The position numbers were made by a program, and so were the translations under genes. A stretch of 64,000 bases of DNA from Streptococcus infantis SK970 (GTDB lineage: Bacteria; Bacillota; Bacilli; Lactobacillales; Streptococcaceae). Position 1 is the first letter of the stretch, and the number at the start of each line of letters is the position of its first letter. This document shows, one piece after another, positions 11,101 to 20,809 of this stretch. The notes beneath the pieces were generated by a model. That model saw only the letters and a program-made list of their open reading frames with translations, did not search any database and had not been told where the DNA came from. The DNA is taken from the NCBI GenBank assembly GCA_000223255.2, contig AFUT01000003.1, positions 357,632 through 421,631 on the forward strand. Reading direction: 5' to 3'.

Positions 11101-14100
11101 AGCTTCGTTTTCAAGCCCTTCTACTTTACCAAGAACATCAAAGCTATGGTATTTAGCAAGGTCTTCCTTAGCAACTGCCTGCCAAGTCACCTTGTGAACT
11201 TTTGGAAATCCTTTATCGTACTCTACAGTTACTGTATCAGGTAGACTTGGTTCTTGGTTCAAACCTGTCACTACGCTAACTGGACGAATAGCTTTGACAA
11301 CTTTACTTTCTGTATTTGCTTGAATATTCAAGTCAATGTGACCTTCTGCTCCTTCGAATTGAGCTTTCAGAGTTACTTGACCAGGTTTGTGTAATTCAAG
11401 CATACCCTTACGAACGGCTACGTCTCCTTCACCTGATGTTGAGAAGGTTACCTTGTCAGCTTTCAAGACTGCCTGAGTACCATCTTGATAGTGAGCAAAT
11501 ACCTTGATACCAACTGTTTGGTCTTCTTTCAGAGCATCTGCATTTTCAACTTCAAGACTCAAACGTTCAATCTGCGGAGCTTCTTGTAAGAATTGGATAG
11601 CATAAGCTTGAAGGGTGCCACCATCATTTGGTTGAACAAAAATGCTTGCACGCATACCATTTGCTTCATTAGCTTGGATAACTGTCACTTCAGCGTTTTC
11701 AGCTAAAGCTTTTACTTCAGGCAAGTTAGTTCCATAAGCAAGTTTATGATATAGAACTGGTTGATCAGTTGAGAGACCTTCTACCGCTTGGTCTGCTACG
11801 GTTACAGTTGGTACTACAGGTAAAGCTGCTTCTCCCTCTGCAACTACAAAGGTCGCATCAATTTCATCATCTCCTGAGATTCCTTTAGCATGGATACGAG
11901 AGCCTGGGATAGCTAGTTTAGCTTGGTCTTCAGTTGCAACTTCCCACCTATCAACGTCATAGCTTCCTACAGTACCATCTGATAGTACATATGTAACAGA
12001 TTTATCAACTGTACTTAGGTCGGTACTTGGTGCTATTCTCTTGACTACAGGTACTTCTGTTTCGAGAGCCAAGACTTCAACACGCGCTTCTACATCGCGA
12101 CCGTCTGCCACACCTTTAACAGTGAAAATACCAGGTTCGTTCACATCAACTGCTGACCATTCTACAGGAAGTTTTGCACGACTGCCGTCACTGTAGATAA
12201 ATCCTACTTTCGAAGGTAGTTTTGGTTCTTGACCGATAACTGTATGTACTTTAGGCACCTCTGTACCTAAAACAGTTTTTTCAGCCTGGTCTTTCTTACC
12301 TGTGAAAATGGTTGTTTGACCAGATTTCAAGAAATCAGAATGAGCAGTCAAGGTGAATTTACCTGCTTGCTCAGTTGATTTGACAATCACAACACCCTTA
12401 CCATTAAAGGCTTTGCGAATCCACGAACCATCTGCTTGTTCTTTGTAACGTTCACGGCTGGCTTGTTCCCCGTTATCCACACCGACAATCTGACCTTGTC
12501 CATGCAACTGGAAGCGTACAAGGTTATTGGCAGTAGGAACGACGTTACCTTTACTGTCAACAATTTCGTAATAAATATAAGTGAGGTCTTTTCCATCAGC
12601 TGCGATAGCATTTTCTTCTTTGACCAAACGAACCCCCGCAGGTTCCCCAGCAGTCACAATCTTATCACGAGCAATGATATTTCCAGCTTCATCACGAGCT
12701 ACTGCTTCTAATGTACCTGGTTCAAAAGCAACCTTCCATTCAAGGTAGAGCTCATTCGCATTAGCACCTTCTTGGTAAGTACGCCCATCGCTTGTTTGTT
12801 TCTTGTTAAAGTTTTTCTTACCTAGTGACTCACCATTTAAGAACAGTTCCACACTTGCAGCATTTGAAAATGCACGAACAGGAATCTTACCATCAGCATC
12901 AGCTACATTCTCTCTTAGGGTAGAATCTTCCCAATTCCAGTGAGGAAGGAGATGAACCATTGGTTTCTTCTGAGCAGAAACCCATTGGCTTTGGTACAAG
13001 TAGTAATCATTCTTTGGAATACCAGCTGTATCTACGATACCAAAGTAAGAACTCTTAACTGGAGTTTGGTTTTGGTTGTGCCATGGAGTAGGTTCACCGA
13101 TATAGTCAGTACCTGTCCAGATGAACTGACCTGCATAGCCAGCATTGTCACGGTCAAAAGTCCAAGATGCAGTAGCTGTTTTACCCCAACCAACACGATC
13201 ATTACCGTAGTCTGATTGCTCATAATGACGGTAAGCTTGATTGCTATGTACCAATTCACGTTCTGGGCGGAAATAACTTCCACGTGTACGAGTAGCTGAA
13301 GACGTTTCAGATCCGTAAATCAACCAATTTGGATGTTTAGCACGAAGCTTCTTGTAGTTGTCTTCTGAATAGTTAAATCCAACGGCGTCAAGTTCATTGG
13401 CAATCTTTTCATGGTCACCACTACCATCACCAAAACGGAACTTATCTGCTCCCATAGTGACATAGCGTGTCTTATCAACAGCCTTAATAACTTGAACCAA
13501 GCGTTTAACAGTTGCTAAAGAACGAGGTTTTCCGTCTGCTTCACCGATTTCATTACCGATAGACCACATGACGATAGCAGGGTTATTTTTCCCTCTTTCA
13601 ACCATAGTACGAAGGTCGAAATCAGACCATTTTTCACCTTTCTTAGCGTCTGGGTGAGTGGCATCTTTGTCAAAGAAACGTCCGTAGTCATACTGTTTCT
13701 TACCACCATACCAAGTATCGAAGGCTTCTTCTTGGACCAACAAACCAAGCTCAGCAGCAATCTGCAACGTCTGCTCACTAGCTGGGTTGTGGGTTGTACG
13801 GATAGAGTTGACACCCATATCCTTCATTTGTTTTAGACGACGGTATTCTGCCTTATAGTTTTCTTCAGCACCTAGAGCCCCGTGGTCATGGTGAAGAGAA
13901 ACTCCATGGAATTTAATGCGTTCACCATTCAAAGAGAAGCCTTCATTTGGTGTCCAGTTGTAATAACGGTAACCAAACAAATCTTTCTTAGCATCGACCA
14001 ACTGACCATCACGATAGACACGAGTCACCAATTCGTAAAGAGCTGGTTGGTCGCTATGTACTGTCCAAAGTTTTGGTTTATCAACTTGCAAAATAGCATT

Positions 14101-15233
14101 TAAGCTAGCTGATTGATGAGCTTTCAATACTTGACTAGCTGTACGAACTAGGTGAGTTACAGCTTGACCATTACGTTCGATAATTTGGTATTCAGCAAGA
14201 ATTTCATGATCTTTGTCATCTGTATTGACAATCTTACTTGTTACATGAGTATCAACCTTGCCATTCTGTTGTTTTTCAAGGTCTGGTGTTAAGATAGTTG
14301 TTCCATTTTTCTCAGCATGAACCTTATCTGTGACTTGAAGGGTAACATCGCGGTAAATCCCACTTCCTGAGTACCAACGGCTACTTGGTTGTTTATTAAC
14401 CGCATGTACAGCCACAACATTTTCACGACCGTCTTTATTGAGATAGTCAGTGATGTCATAAGAGAATTGGTTGTAACCATTTGGATAGTGACCAACTAGT
14501 TGACCGTTTACATAGACTTGCGAATCCATATAAACCCCATCAAAAGTAATACGAACATTCTTATTGAGGTCTTCTTCATCAAGTTTGAAGGTCTTACGAT
14601 ACCAAGCATCACCACCATTAAGTTGCCCACCTTCGTTTTGGGCAGGAGAGTCATGGTCAAAGTCATTGTAGATACTCCAGTCATGAGGAAGGTCTAATTT
14701 CTTCCAACTAGAAACATCGGCATCTGGCTTGACCGCATCTTTAGCATTGGCATTGAGCTTGAAATGCCAGTTTTGGTTGAATTCTACTTTTCTATCCTCA
14801 ATCAACTGTTTTACCTCATCATTAGTTGCAGGTTTTAGCTCTGGTTTTTCTGTTTGAGCAGATTGATCCTGAGTAACAGCTGGAGCTTGCTTTTCTACAT
14901 CAGAGGTTTCTTTTTCTCAGGAGTAGTCTCCGTAGTTGGGGCTTCCTCTTTTTTATCTACTTCATGCATAGTTTCTACTGCTTCACTGGTAACAGTTTCT
15001 GTTGTTACAGGTTGTTCAGAAGCTTTTGAATCTACAGCTTCCTCTTTAGGAGTTTCTTTCTCCACTTTTTCTGTAGCAACAGCGACTGGTGTCTCATCTG
15101 CAGATACAGAATTTACGCCAGCTAGATTTGCTCCAAATAAAACAGAGCAAGTCCCGATAAGTACCGAGCACGTTCCGACCGTAAATTTACGGATGCTATA
15201 GATACTTTTGCGATTCCAATAATCTTTTCCCAT
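8140..15233 (-). CDS. bgaA: Surface beta-galactosidase, GH2, LPXTG-anchored (one frameshift near the N-terminus)
   Basis: The start at 15233 gives MGKDYWNRKSIYSIRKF, a YSIRK signal peptide. A missing A in the run at 14911-14915 splits off the first 112 codons; restoring it joins the signal and linker region to the rest, about 2,360 aa. GH2 sugar-binding and TIM-barrel domains follow, with acid/base Glu in SIGNEIGE and nucleophile Glu in YGSETSS. Several Ig-like/Big domains and two discoidin-like repeats (RWTNW) follow, then about 13 short VPEY/VPEF repeats and the sortase motif LPETG near the end. Known role in pneumococcus: removes terminal beta-1,4 galactose from host N-glycans and aids adhesion. 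Two cre-like sites lie in the leader. The repeat-rich C-terminus differs from the TIGR4 protein as I remember it. Confidence 0.93.
8320..8975 (-). repeat. About 13 tandem 16-17-residue VPE(Y/F) repeats in BgaA
   Basis: The coding strand repeats units of the form A-V-H-E-(V/I)-P-E-(Y/F)-(T/K)-G-G-V-N-(G/A)-x-E-A, with two longer irregular units (YIEENEAADKIQPP, YTEAIGTAGDEAAP). The array forms an acidic stalk between the last folded domain and LPETG. Near-identical DNA units suggest recent expansion, and copy number probably varies between strains. Confidence 0.9.
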
Positions 15234-15249
15234 AGGGTTCTCCTTGCTA

Positions 15250-15284
15250 AGTAACCGCTTCCATTTTTGTTGAAAGCGCTATAC
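15250..15284 (-). promoter_or_regulatory. Two cre-like CcpA sites in the bgaA leader
   Basis: On the reverse strand TGAAAGCGCTATAC (15284-15271) and TGGAAGCGGTTACT (15263-15250) each match the cre consensus (TGNAANCGNTNNCA) at most positions. They lie between the promoter and the start codon, where bound CcpA would block elongation. This fits catabolite repression of bgaA. Confidence 0.65.
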
Positions 15285-15306
15285 TTTTGTTGTAATTATT
15301 ACTTCT

Positions 15307-15335
15307 ATTTTATAAAATAATATAGGAAATTTCAA
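15307..15335 (-). promoter_or_regulatory. Promoter for bgaA
   Basis: TTGAAA (15335-15330), 17-nt spacer, TAAAAT (15312-15307) on the reverse strand, upstream of the cre sites. Confidence 0.65.
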
Positions 15336-15434
15336 TACTATGACTTTAAAAATCATACTTTTGATTGTTTTTTCTATATTTTGTAGAAAACTATAAAAAA
15401 CTGAATGTACATTTAGTGAATGATTTTACTAAAA

Positions 15435-15494
15435 AGGCGGTGGGGCAGAAATCGATAGACAAAGTCTCGATTTCGTAGTCCCAGCCCCGCGAGG
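15435..15494. repeat. GC-rich imperfect palindrome, repeat-like, no gene
   Basis: GGTGGGGC + AGAAATCGA pairs with TCTCGATTTCG + GCCCCGC around a short A-rich loop. It stands out from the AT-rich surroundings and lies next to a BOX element. It looks like one of the small dispersed hairpin repeats of mitis-group genomes or a stray terminator; I cannot name it. The whole stretch 15336-15793 has no gene: it holds this palindrome, the BOX element and the terminator. Confidence 0.55.
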
Positions 15495-15517
15495 ATGATT
15501 AGGATCTTTTTGGAGTC

Positions 15518-15673
15518 TAATACTCAATGAAAATCAAAGAGCAAACTAGGAAGCTAGCCGCAGGTTGCTCAAAGCACTGCTTTGAGGTTGTAGATAAGAC
15601 TGACGAAGTCAGTAACATATACTTACGGCAAGGCGACTCTGACGTGGTTTGAAGAGATTTTCGAAGAGTATAA
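15518..15673 (-). repeat. BOX element (copy 1)
   Basis: The roughly 156-bp stretch carries the BOX hallmarks: ends TACTCAATGAAAATCAAAGAG and ...TTCGAAGAGTATA, with inner palindromes GGTTGCTCAAAGC/GCTTTGAGGTTG and GACTGACGAAGTCAGT. It fits one A, one B and one C module. A second copy lies at 19271-19427 with about 90% visible identity. Confidence 0.9.
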
Positions 15674-15728
15674 AAGACGAACAAAAAGTTCAATCAACTA
15701 CCGCGTCAAAGTTTGATTACTAATAAAA

Positions 15729-15766
15729 AGTGAGGTCGGGATCTTTTGTCCCAACCTCTTTTACGG
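15729..15766 (-). terminator. Intrinsic terminator after the GH13-SUKH pair
   Basis: On the reverse strand GAGGTTGGGAC-AAAAGA-TCCCGACCTC is followed by a T-rich tract, just after the SUKH stop at 15794. Confidence 0.75.
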
Positions 15767-15793
15767 ACTATCAAACTGATATTTCCTTATAGA

Positions 15794-16351
15794 TTATTGA
15801 CTAGATTGCCCCTTTTCCAGAAGCTTGACCATCTCATTCTTACGTTCTTCTAGCTCTGCAATCTGTTTGAGCAAAAGTTCTGAAAAATCACCATCAAGTT
15901 CCTCGGTTTCTCCACTGTTATACCAGTCTAGGGCGACTATGTGATTGTTCTTATCAAAGCAGAAAATCACATCGCCGTCACCGATGATAGACAGAAATGG
16001 AATATAATCCACAAAACCCAGAGCGTGTAATTCCTTGGTTTTAAGACGAATGTCTAAGAAATCTGGGATGCCATTTGCAATTCCCAAGACCTTAATACCT
16101 CGACAGAAGGTCCAAAATGGTGCTACATCGTAAGCCTTGGCTCTTGGCCATAGCTCTTCCCTGACTTCCATAAAGAGACCTCCAAGAGCTGACATGGTAA
16201 ATTCTCTGAAATCTTCTGGCAGACGAATGCCGTATTGAGTTTCAAAATCCTGAACATCTTCTTCCGATGGTTCATTGCCCATGCAGGCGACAACCTGATA
16301 AGTTTCCTTATCATAGTGACGAAAATACTCATAAACTTCCTTAAGTGCCAT
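15794..16351 (-). CDS. SUKH (SMI1/KNR4) family protein
   Basis: The product is 185 aa. The SUKH pattern is visible: E-x-D-V-Q-D-F-E-x-x-Y-G-I-x-L-P-E-D-F-R-E-F near residues 30-50, then GDGDVIFCFD and VALDWYNSGE. A charged tail follows (ELEERKNEMVKLLEKG). SUKH proteins are small soluble folds, many of them immunity proteins against contact-dependent or secreted toxins. It starts 15 nt after the GH13 gene and probably shares its transcript, unusual company for an immunity gene. No toxin is visible nearby. The specific role is unknown. Confidence 0.85.
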   Translation of the reverse strand: MALKEVYEYFRHYDKETYQVVACMGNEPSEEDVQDFETQYGIRLPEDFREFTMSALGGLFMEVREELWPRAKAYDVAPFWTFCRGIKVLGIANGIPDFLDIRLKTKELHALGFVDYIPFLSIIGDGDVIFCFDKNNHIVALDWYNSGETEELDGDFSELLLKQIAELEERKNEMVKLLEKGQSSQ

Positions 16352-16366
16352 TATTTTAATCCTTTT

Positions 16367-18115
16367 TTACTCAGAAATATAGACCACAAATCCAGATGGC
16401 AAGATAACTTGTTGTCCATCTTCAAACTGGCATTGACTCGCTAAATCAACAGAATCTCTATCTAAGATATAATTCTCAGGAGACTGGTTGAAGATGGCTT
16501 GAACTTCTTTCCCTTCATAGCTCCAATTAAGAGCAAGAACATCTGATTTCACTTCTTCCAAGCTATATGAACCATGCTGAATCATACTTGCCACTTCCTT
16601 ACGAACCTGAATCAATTGCTTCATAAAGTTCAACATATCATTGTCCTCAGAAACACGGTCCCAAGGCATGACACGACGGCAATCAGGGTCTGGTCCACCA
16701 ATTAGTGCTAGCTCTGTTCCGTAATAGATACAAGGAGTCCCTTTTTGAAGATAGAGGAAAGTTAGGGCAGCCTTGACATGCTGGATATTTCCATTGGCAG
16801 TTGTGAGGATGCGCTCTGTATCATGAGAATCCAGAAGGTTAAACATCACTTCTGAGATTTGTTGCTTGTAGTACATCGACTGGCTATTGATTTCTGAAAT
16901 AAACTGCTCTGCCTTTTTATTCTGACGCAAGAAATAATCCTTGATACTTTCAGAGAGCGGGTAATTCATGACAGCATGGAACTCGTCCCCTTGTAGCCAA
17001 GGCTGAGACGTATGCCAGATTTCACCTAAAATATACAAATCAGGCTTTTTAGCGAGAACTGCCTTTCTAAAATCTTTCCAGAACTGATGATCAATTTCAT
17101 TGGCAACATCCAAGCGCCAAGCATCAATATCAAAATTTTCAATCCAGTAGGTCGCAACACTGAGAAGATAGTCCCTAACCTCCGGATTAGCTGTATTTAA
17201 CTTAGGCATATAGCTAGCAAAGGCAAAGGTATGATACGGTAATTCTCTGGCCTTCTTAAGCTTATCCTCAGTAATTGGAAATTCCTGAATATGGAACCAA
17301 TCCTTATAAGCTGAGTTTTCTCCATTTTTTAGAACATCCTGCCATTGGACTGACTGGTTGCCAATATGATTAAATACTGCATCTAGCATAATCTTGATAC
17401 CACGTTTGTGGGCTTCCTCGACTAAATTAGCAAAGACTTCCTTGTCTCCAAAGTGACGGTCAATTTCAAAATAATCCGTCGTGTCGTACTTGTGATTGGT
17501 CGTGGCTTCGAAAATCGGACATAGGTAAAGTCCTGTGATTCCCAAATCTTTAAGATAGTCAAGATGGTCGATAATCCCTTGCAAATCTCCACCAAAAAAG
17601 TCATCTCTACCAGGGGAAATCTCTGCATCCCACTCTCTAGTTCCATCTGGAGTTAGGTTAGGATTTCCATTAGCAAATCGTTCTGGGAAAATCTGATACC
17701 AAACGGTATTTGAAACCCAGTCAGGAACCTGACAACCGTCAATTTCGTGAATATAAGGAAGCTTAAAGCCGTTTCCATCAGTATCCAAGTTTTCTTGAGT
17801 ATGTTCTACACAACCCTTATCACCGTAAAAAACACCCTGACCTTCCTCATCAAGGAGCTCAAAGAGATACTGAATCCGTGCAAAATCAACCGATACCGTA
17901 ACCTGCCAATAGTCAAATAGGACATCTGAGGTTACTTTGGTCATTTCTTTCTTAGCTTCATACTTATCCTCAATGAAAATAAAGGGATCTCCATAGTGTA
18001 AGATAACCTTCTGGACATCATTTTTCTTGGTTCTAATTCGGATATGTAGCTGACCTTCTTTGTAAAGATAAGCATATTCTGATTCTGGTCTATGATAAAT
18101 GGCTGTTAATTCCAT
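16367..18115 (-). CDS. GH13 alpha-glucan hydrolase (neopullulanase/cyclomaltodextrinase-like)
   Basis: I choose ATG 18115 (582 aa, MELTAIYHRPESEY): AGGAGA sits 6 nt upstream, while an in-frame TTG at 18145 overlaps the cre site. There is no signal peptide, so it is cytoplasmic. An N-terminal CBM34-like beta domain (residues 1-~130) precedes the TIM barrel. GH13 motifs are present: DAVFNH, WRLDVANE (nucleophile Asp), GEIW (acid/base Glu) and DSHD. Family members cut maltodextrins, cyclodextrins or pullulan. A strong promoter and cre site control it. A SUKH gene follows 15 nt downstream. Confidence 0.9.
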   Translation of the reverse strand: MELTAIYHRPESEYAYLYKEGQLHIRIRTKKNDVQKVILHYGDPFIFIEDKYEAKKEMTKVTSDVLFDYWQVTVSVDFARIQYLFELLDEEGQGVFYGDKGCVEHTQENLDTDGNGFKLPYIHEIDGCQVPDWVSNTVWYQIFPERFANGNPNLTPDGTREWDAEISPGRDDFFGGDLQGIIDHLDYLKDLGITGLYLCPIFEATTNHKYDTTDYFEIDRHFGDKEVFANLVEEAHKRGIKIMLDAVFNHIGNQSVQWQDVLKNGENSAYKDWFHIQEFPITEDKLKKARELPYHTFAFASYMPKLNTANPEVRDYLLSVATYWIENFDIDAWRLDVANEIDHQFWKDFRKAVLAKKPDLYILGEIWHTSQPWLQGDEFHAVMNYPLSESIKDYFLRQNKKAEQFISEINSQSMYYKQQISEVMFNLLDSHDTERILTTANGNIQHVKAALTFLYLQKGTPCIYYGTELALIGGPDPDCRRVMPWDRVSEDNDMLNFMKQLIQVRKEVASMIQHGSYSLEEVKSDVLALNWSYEGKEVQAIFNQSPENYILDRDSVDLASQCQFEDGQQVILPSGFVVYISE

Positions 18116-18140
18116 CATTTGTCTCCTAAAATTAATAAAA

Positions 18141-18154
18141 CGCAAACGTTTTCA
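18141..18154 (-). promoter_or_regulatory. cre site of the GH13 gene
   Basis: The reverse strand TGAAAACGTTTGCG matches cre at nearly every position. It lies just downstream of the -10 box, at about +10, where CcpA binding would block transcription. Confidence 0.8.
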
Positions 18155-18168
18155 TAACTAACAGAACT

Positions 18169-18197
18169 AGTATACTATTTTAAGACTTAAATTGCAA
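18169..18197 (-). promoter_or_regulatory. Promoter of the GH13 gene
   Basis: TTGCAA (18197-18192), 17-nt spacer, TATACT (18174-18169) on the reverse strand. Confidence 0.75.
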
Positions 18198-18302
18198 TAC
18201 TTGGTCAAATTTAACGAGAAAACAGCTTAAAATAAATACTGTAGACTAATCAAAAAATATCAGCACCTATCAATAAAAAGCTCCCAAATTCAGCCTCACA
18301 AC

Positions 18303-19259
18303 CTAGTCAATCTGACAAAGGGCTAGTTCTTTTAATCCTCTGTCGTAGAGGAAGGTTAAACAAAAGTTGTCTGTCATATTTTGAAGCTTGTGTTTACTCA
18401 TTCCTCTAGGCAAGGCTATATCGCACCATTCTCTTGTTGCCAGAGAAAATAGCTTTTGCTTGCCCTTCCAGTCATCATTCTTAAATAGGGGGTTCAGGAT
18501 AAGATAAGGCGAATTCGTAAAGATTCCATTGACACCAGCTTTTTTACCTGAAGCCTTTAAATGTTCAGATTCTAATAACTTTTCGATTATACGACCATCA
18601 CTAGAGATTTTAACAAGAGCATAATAGTCCATGCCCCATTTATTGGCAGAGGTTTGACTTTCTCCAGAGCTAAAGGCATAGAGCTCTTGCTTCCAACATT
18701 TCATACTATCGATTTTAGGACAAGCATCTGAGCTCCTGTCGTGGTGGTTTAACTCTTTTTTATCAATATGCGAATAAGTGGTCCACTTAGCCTGCTTTTT
18801 CTCTCTATCAAATTTTAAAAGGGCATAGTTTCTTGCCTGATTTGTATAAACTTGATCTTCAAAACACACGGGGATCTGGTCGCTATCTGATACGATTTGA
18901 AAATATCTCTCTTGTGCCTTTTTAGGAAGTATACTCTGGGAATCATTTATGGCAATGATTTCTGGATGAGAAAAATCACCAGTATAATAGACCATTTCCC
19001 TGCCAGCCTTGATGATTCCAATATTTTGTCCATCTGTATAGAGTAGAGGCTCTTTCTCCCAAACATGGTCACAATCCCAAGCATCTATCTCCTTCACACC
19101 CAAAGGCGATACTTCAAGCAGACAGTAGCGATTGAAAGCTTCCTTCTCACTGGTCAAGACAAAGGCTCGACCATCATGTAGCATAGCTGAACTTAGGACA
19201 ATACTGTAATTCTTGTCAAGTTCCCATTTATTCAATAGACTTAACTTTAGCTTCCCCAT
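18303..19259 (-). CDS. Hypothetical protein, 318 aa
   Basis: I do not recognise the family. The start at 19259 (MGKLKLSLLNKWELD) has a GGGGGAAG ribosome site; an ATG seven codons earlier lies on the edge of the BOX element and is less likely. There is no signal peptide or membrane segment. Regularly spaced hydrophobic and aromatic strands with G/D turns (such as YALLKFD, YALVKISSDGRIIEK, YLILNPLF) suggest an all-beta, possibly propeller-like fold; this is only inference. It follows a SUKH/ankyrin/unknown gene series on the same strand, separated by a BOX element, so it may belong to that island. Confidence 0.7.
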   Translation of the reverse strand: MGKLKLSLLNKWELDKNYSIVLSSAMLHDGRAFVLTSEKEAFNRYCLLEVSPLGVKEIDAWDCDHVWEKEPLLYTDGQNIGIIKAGREMVYYTGDFSHPEIIAINDSQSILPKKAQERYFQIVSDSDQIPVCFEDQVYTNQARNYALLKFDREKKQAKWTTYSHIDKKELNHHDRSSDACPKIDSMKCWKQELYAFSSGESQTSANKWGMDYYALVKISSDGRIIEKLLESEHLKASGKKAGVNGIFTNSPYLILNPLFKNDDWKGKQKLFSLATREWCDIALPRGMSKHKLQNMTDNFCLTFLYDRGLKELALCQID

Positions 19260-19270
19260 TTTCTTCCCCC

Positions 19271-19427
19271 TAATACTCAATGAAAATCAAAGAGCAAACT
19301 AGGAAGCTAGCCGTAGGTTGCTCAAAGCACTGCTTTGAGGTTGTAGATATGACTGACGAAGTCAGTTACATATATCTACGGCAAGGCGAAGCTGACGTGG
19401 TTTGAATTTGATTTTTGAAGAGTATAA
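19271..19427 (-). repeat. BOX element (copy 2)
   Basis: The ends TACTCAATGAAAATC and ...GAAGAGTATAA and the inner palindromes match copy 1 at 15518-15673, with small changes near the right end. It sits between two unknown genes and supplies the sequence around the upstream in-frame ATG of the 18303-19259 gene. Confidence 0.9.
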
Positions 19428-19431
19428 ACAA

Positions 19432-20181
19432 TCACCATTCATTGATGGCAAATAGAATGGCTAATCGAATATTTCTTAGCAACTGATCCGAAAGGTCATC
19501 GTATTGTTGACCAAGTCCCTTATCTTGTGCCAGCCATCCAGGCTCATCATTCCAGGAGCCCATTGCTCCAAAAACATCCGCTGCACTTGCGGCTCTAAAT
19601 ATTTTTTGATTTTGTGGCGGAATTTGAGGCTCCTCTAGCACCTTAGTAGCATCAAGGTCAAGTAGATGGTTTCTAGCAGAGTGAAAGACTTTTGCAAAGT
19701 TCTCACATTCAATTTTAATTGCTAGATCTTCTATACGAGCCAGTATGTCCTTAAAGTCTTCCATATTATTTTCATAGTGGGGAATGTCTTGAGGAGATTT
19801 TTCCCATTCATACTCGGTGTAGGTAACATTCCAGCCCCTTCCTAGGGAAGCAGATTCCCAATTCGGTTGGAAATAGCTAGCCTTCCCATCTTTATAAAAA
19901 CAGAGAATTGCACTCTGTGTTGTATTAGAAAAGCCTAAAATCCCTCTGTCTTCAACTGAAATAGGACAAAATAATTGTAAGTCCTTTAGACCTTTTTTCT
20001 TGAGGTTTACAAACCAGTCAGATACTGAAAGTTCTGTAGCTTCCCCATTTTCTGACGGCAAAATTTGAAAGCTCAACTTATTTGTATATTTTTCAGGCTT
20101 ATAGCATATTTCTTTACCACTTTTTAAAGCCTTCCTAGCTGCTGCCACGATACAGGCTATCTGATACATTTGTCCGTTCAT
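19432..20181 (-). CDS. Hypothetical protein, 249 aa
   Basis: The family is not recognised. The start MNGQMYQIACIVAAARKAL overlaps the stop of the SUKH gene at 20178 by 4 nt (ATGA type), so the two are translated together. The sequence is soluble, with a Trp-rich centre (SLGRGWNVTYTEYEWEK), then a helical stretch and a C-terminal part with GSWNDEPGW and helix RNIRLAILFAIN. Coupling to a SUKH gene suggests a related immunity role, but nothing in the protein proves it. Confidence 0.75.
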   Translation of the reverse strand: MNGQMYQIACIVAAARKALKSGKEICYKPEKYTNKLSFQILPSENGEATELSVSDWFVNLKKKGLKDLQLFCPISVEDRGILGFSNTTQSAILCFYKDGKASYFQPNWESASLGRGWNVTYTEYEWEKSPQDIPHYENNMEDFKDILARIEDLAIKIECENFAKVFHSARNHLLDLDATKVLEEPQIPPQNQKIFRAASAADVFGAMGSWNDEPGWLAQDKGLGQQYDDLSDQLLRNIRLAILFAINEW

Positions 20182-20765
20182 ATGATCTCATCCATTATCC
20201 CTTCAATCAACTCCGTAAGACTTTCTGCTACATAGATAATTTCATCAGGGTCATGAATGTAGCAAATAATCTGCCCTTCCTGCCCCTTCTGATCTTGATC
20301 AAAATCCAGCATAAGATAACAAGAGTCACAATACTGGGCAAAAGGAAGCCATTTTTTATTAAAAAGATAGGGCTTTATTCTACTATCACGCATATTTTCC
20401 AGGTCTTGACTAGAAAAATAGTCGGGAAATTCGGTTAACAGAGCATCTCTATTTTGAAAGTACTTTTTACAAGTCTCAATTTCCTGCAGACTCATGAGAG
20501 AAAAAGGCAGCTCTCTCTGGTCAATCACACAAGGTAAAATAGAGAAGTATTTACTCCCATTTTTGTAGCTATAAAGCTCTTTGAAGTCACTAGGTAGACG
20601 AATGCCAAGTCTTTTCTCAAAGGCTTGAAGCTCTTCCTCGGAAGCACCAGAAATTCTCTGATAATCTTCCAGATATCCTTCCTCTATAGGATCATCCAAA
20701 TCCCAGTCTTCAAAACACTCACAAATATAAGTTTCTATTCTTTTTACTTGGTCAATTAGTTGCAT
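20178..20765 (-). CDS. SUKH (SMI1/KNR4) family protein
   Basis: The product is 195 aa. The SUKH core is clear: EEELQAFEKRLGIRLPSDFKELYSYKNGS (about residues 38-66), then LPFAQYCDSCYLMLDFDQD and a DPDEIIYVAESLTELIE end. It is probably soluble. It lies between an ankyrin gene and an unknown gene, overlapping the latter by 4 nt. The family includes many bacterial immunity proteins; which toxin, if any, cannot be told. Confidence 0.88.
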   Translation of the reverse strand: MQLIDQVKRIETYICECFEDWDLDDPIEEGYLEDYQRISGASEEELQAFEKRLGIRLPSDFKELYSYKNGSKYFSILPCVIDQRELPFSLMSLQEIETCKKYFQNRDALLTEFPDYFSSQDLENMRDSRIKPYLFNKKWLPFAQYCDSCYLMLDFDQDQKGQEGQIICYIHDPDEIIYVAESLTELIEGIMDEII

Positions 20766-20809
20766 AAGCCCACCATGATTTCTTTATTTTAACTAGCTTC
20801 AAATTCCTT

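Noticed and set aside
15518..15673. Mobile element with coding capacity or small RNA gene
   Set aside because: It is a BOX repeat with no open frame; a transcript is possible but not shown.
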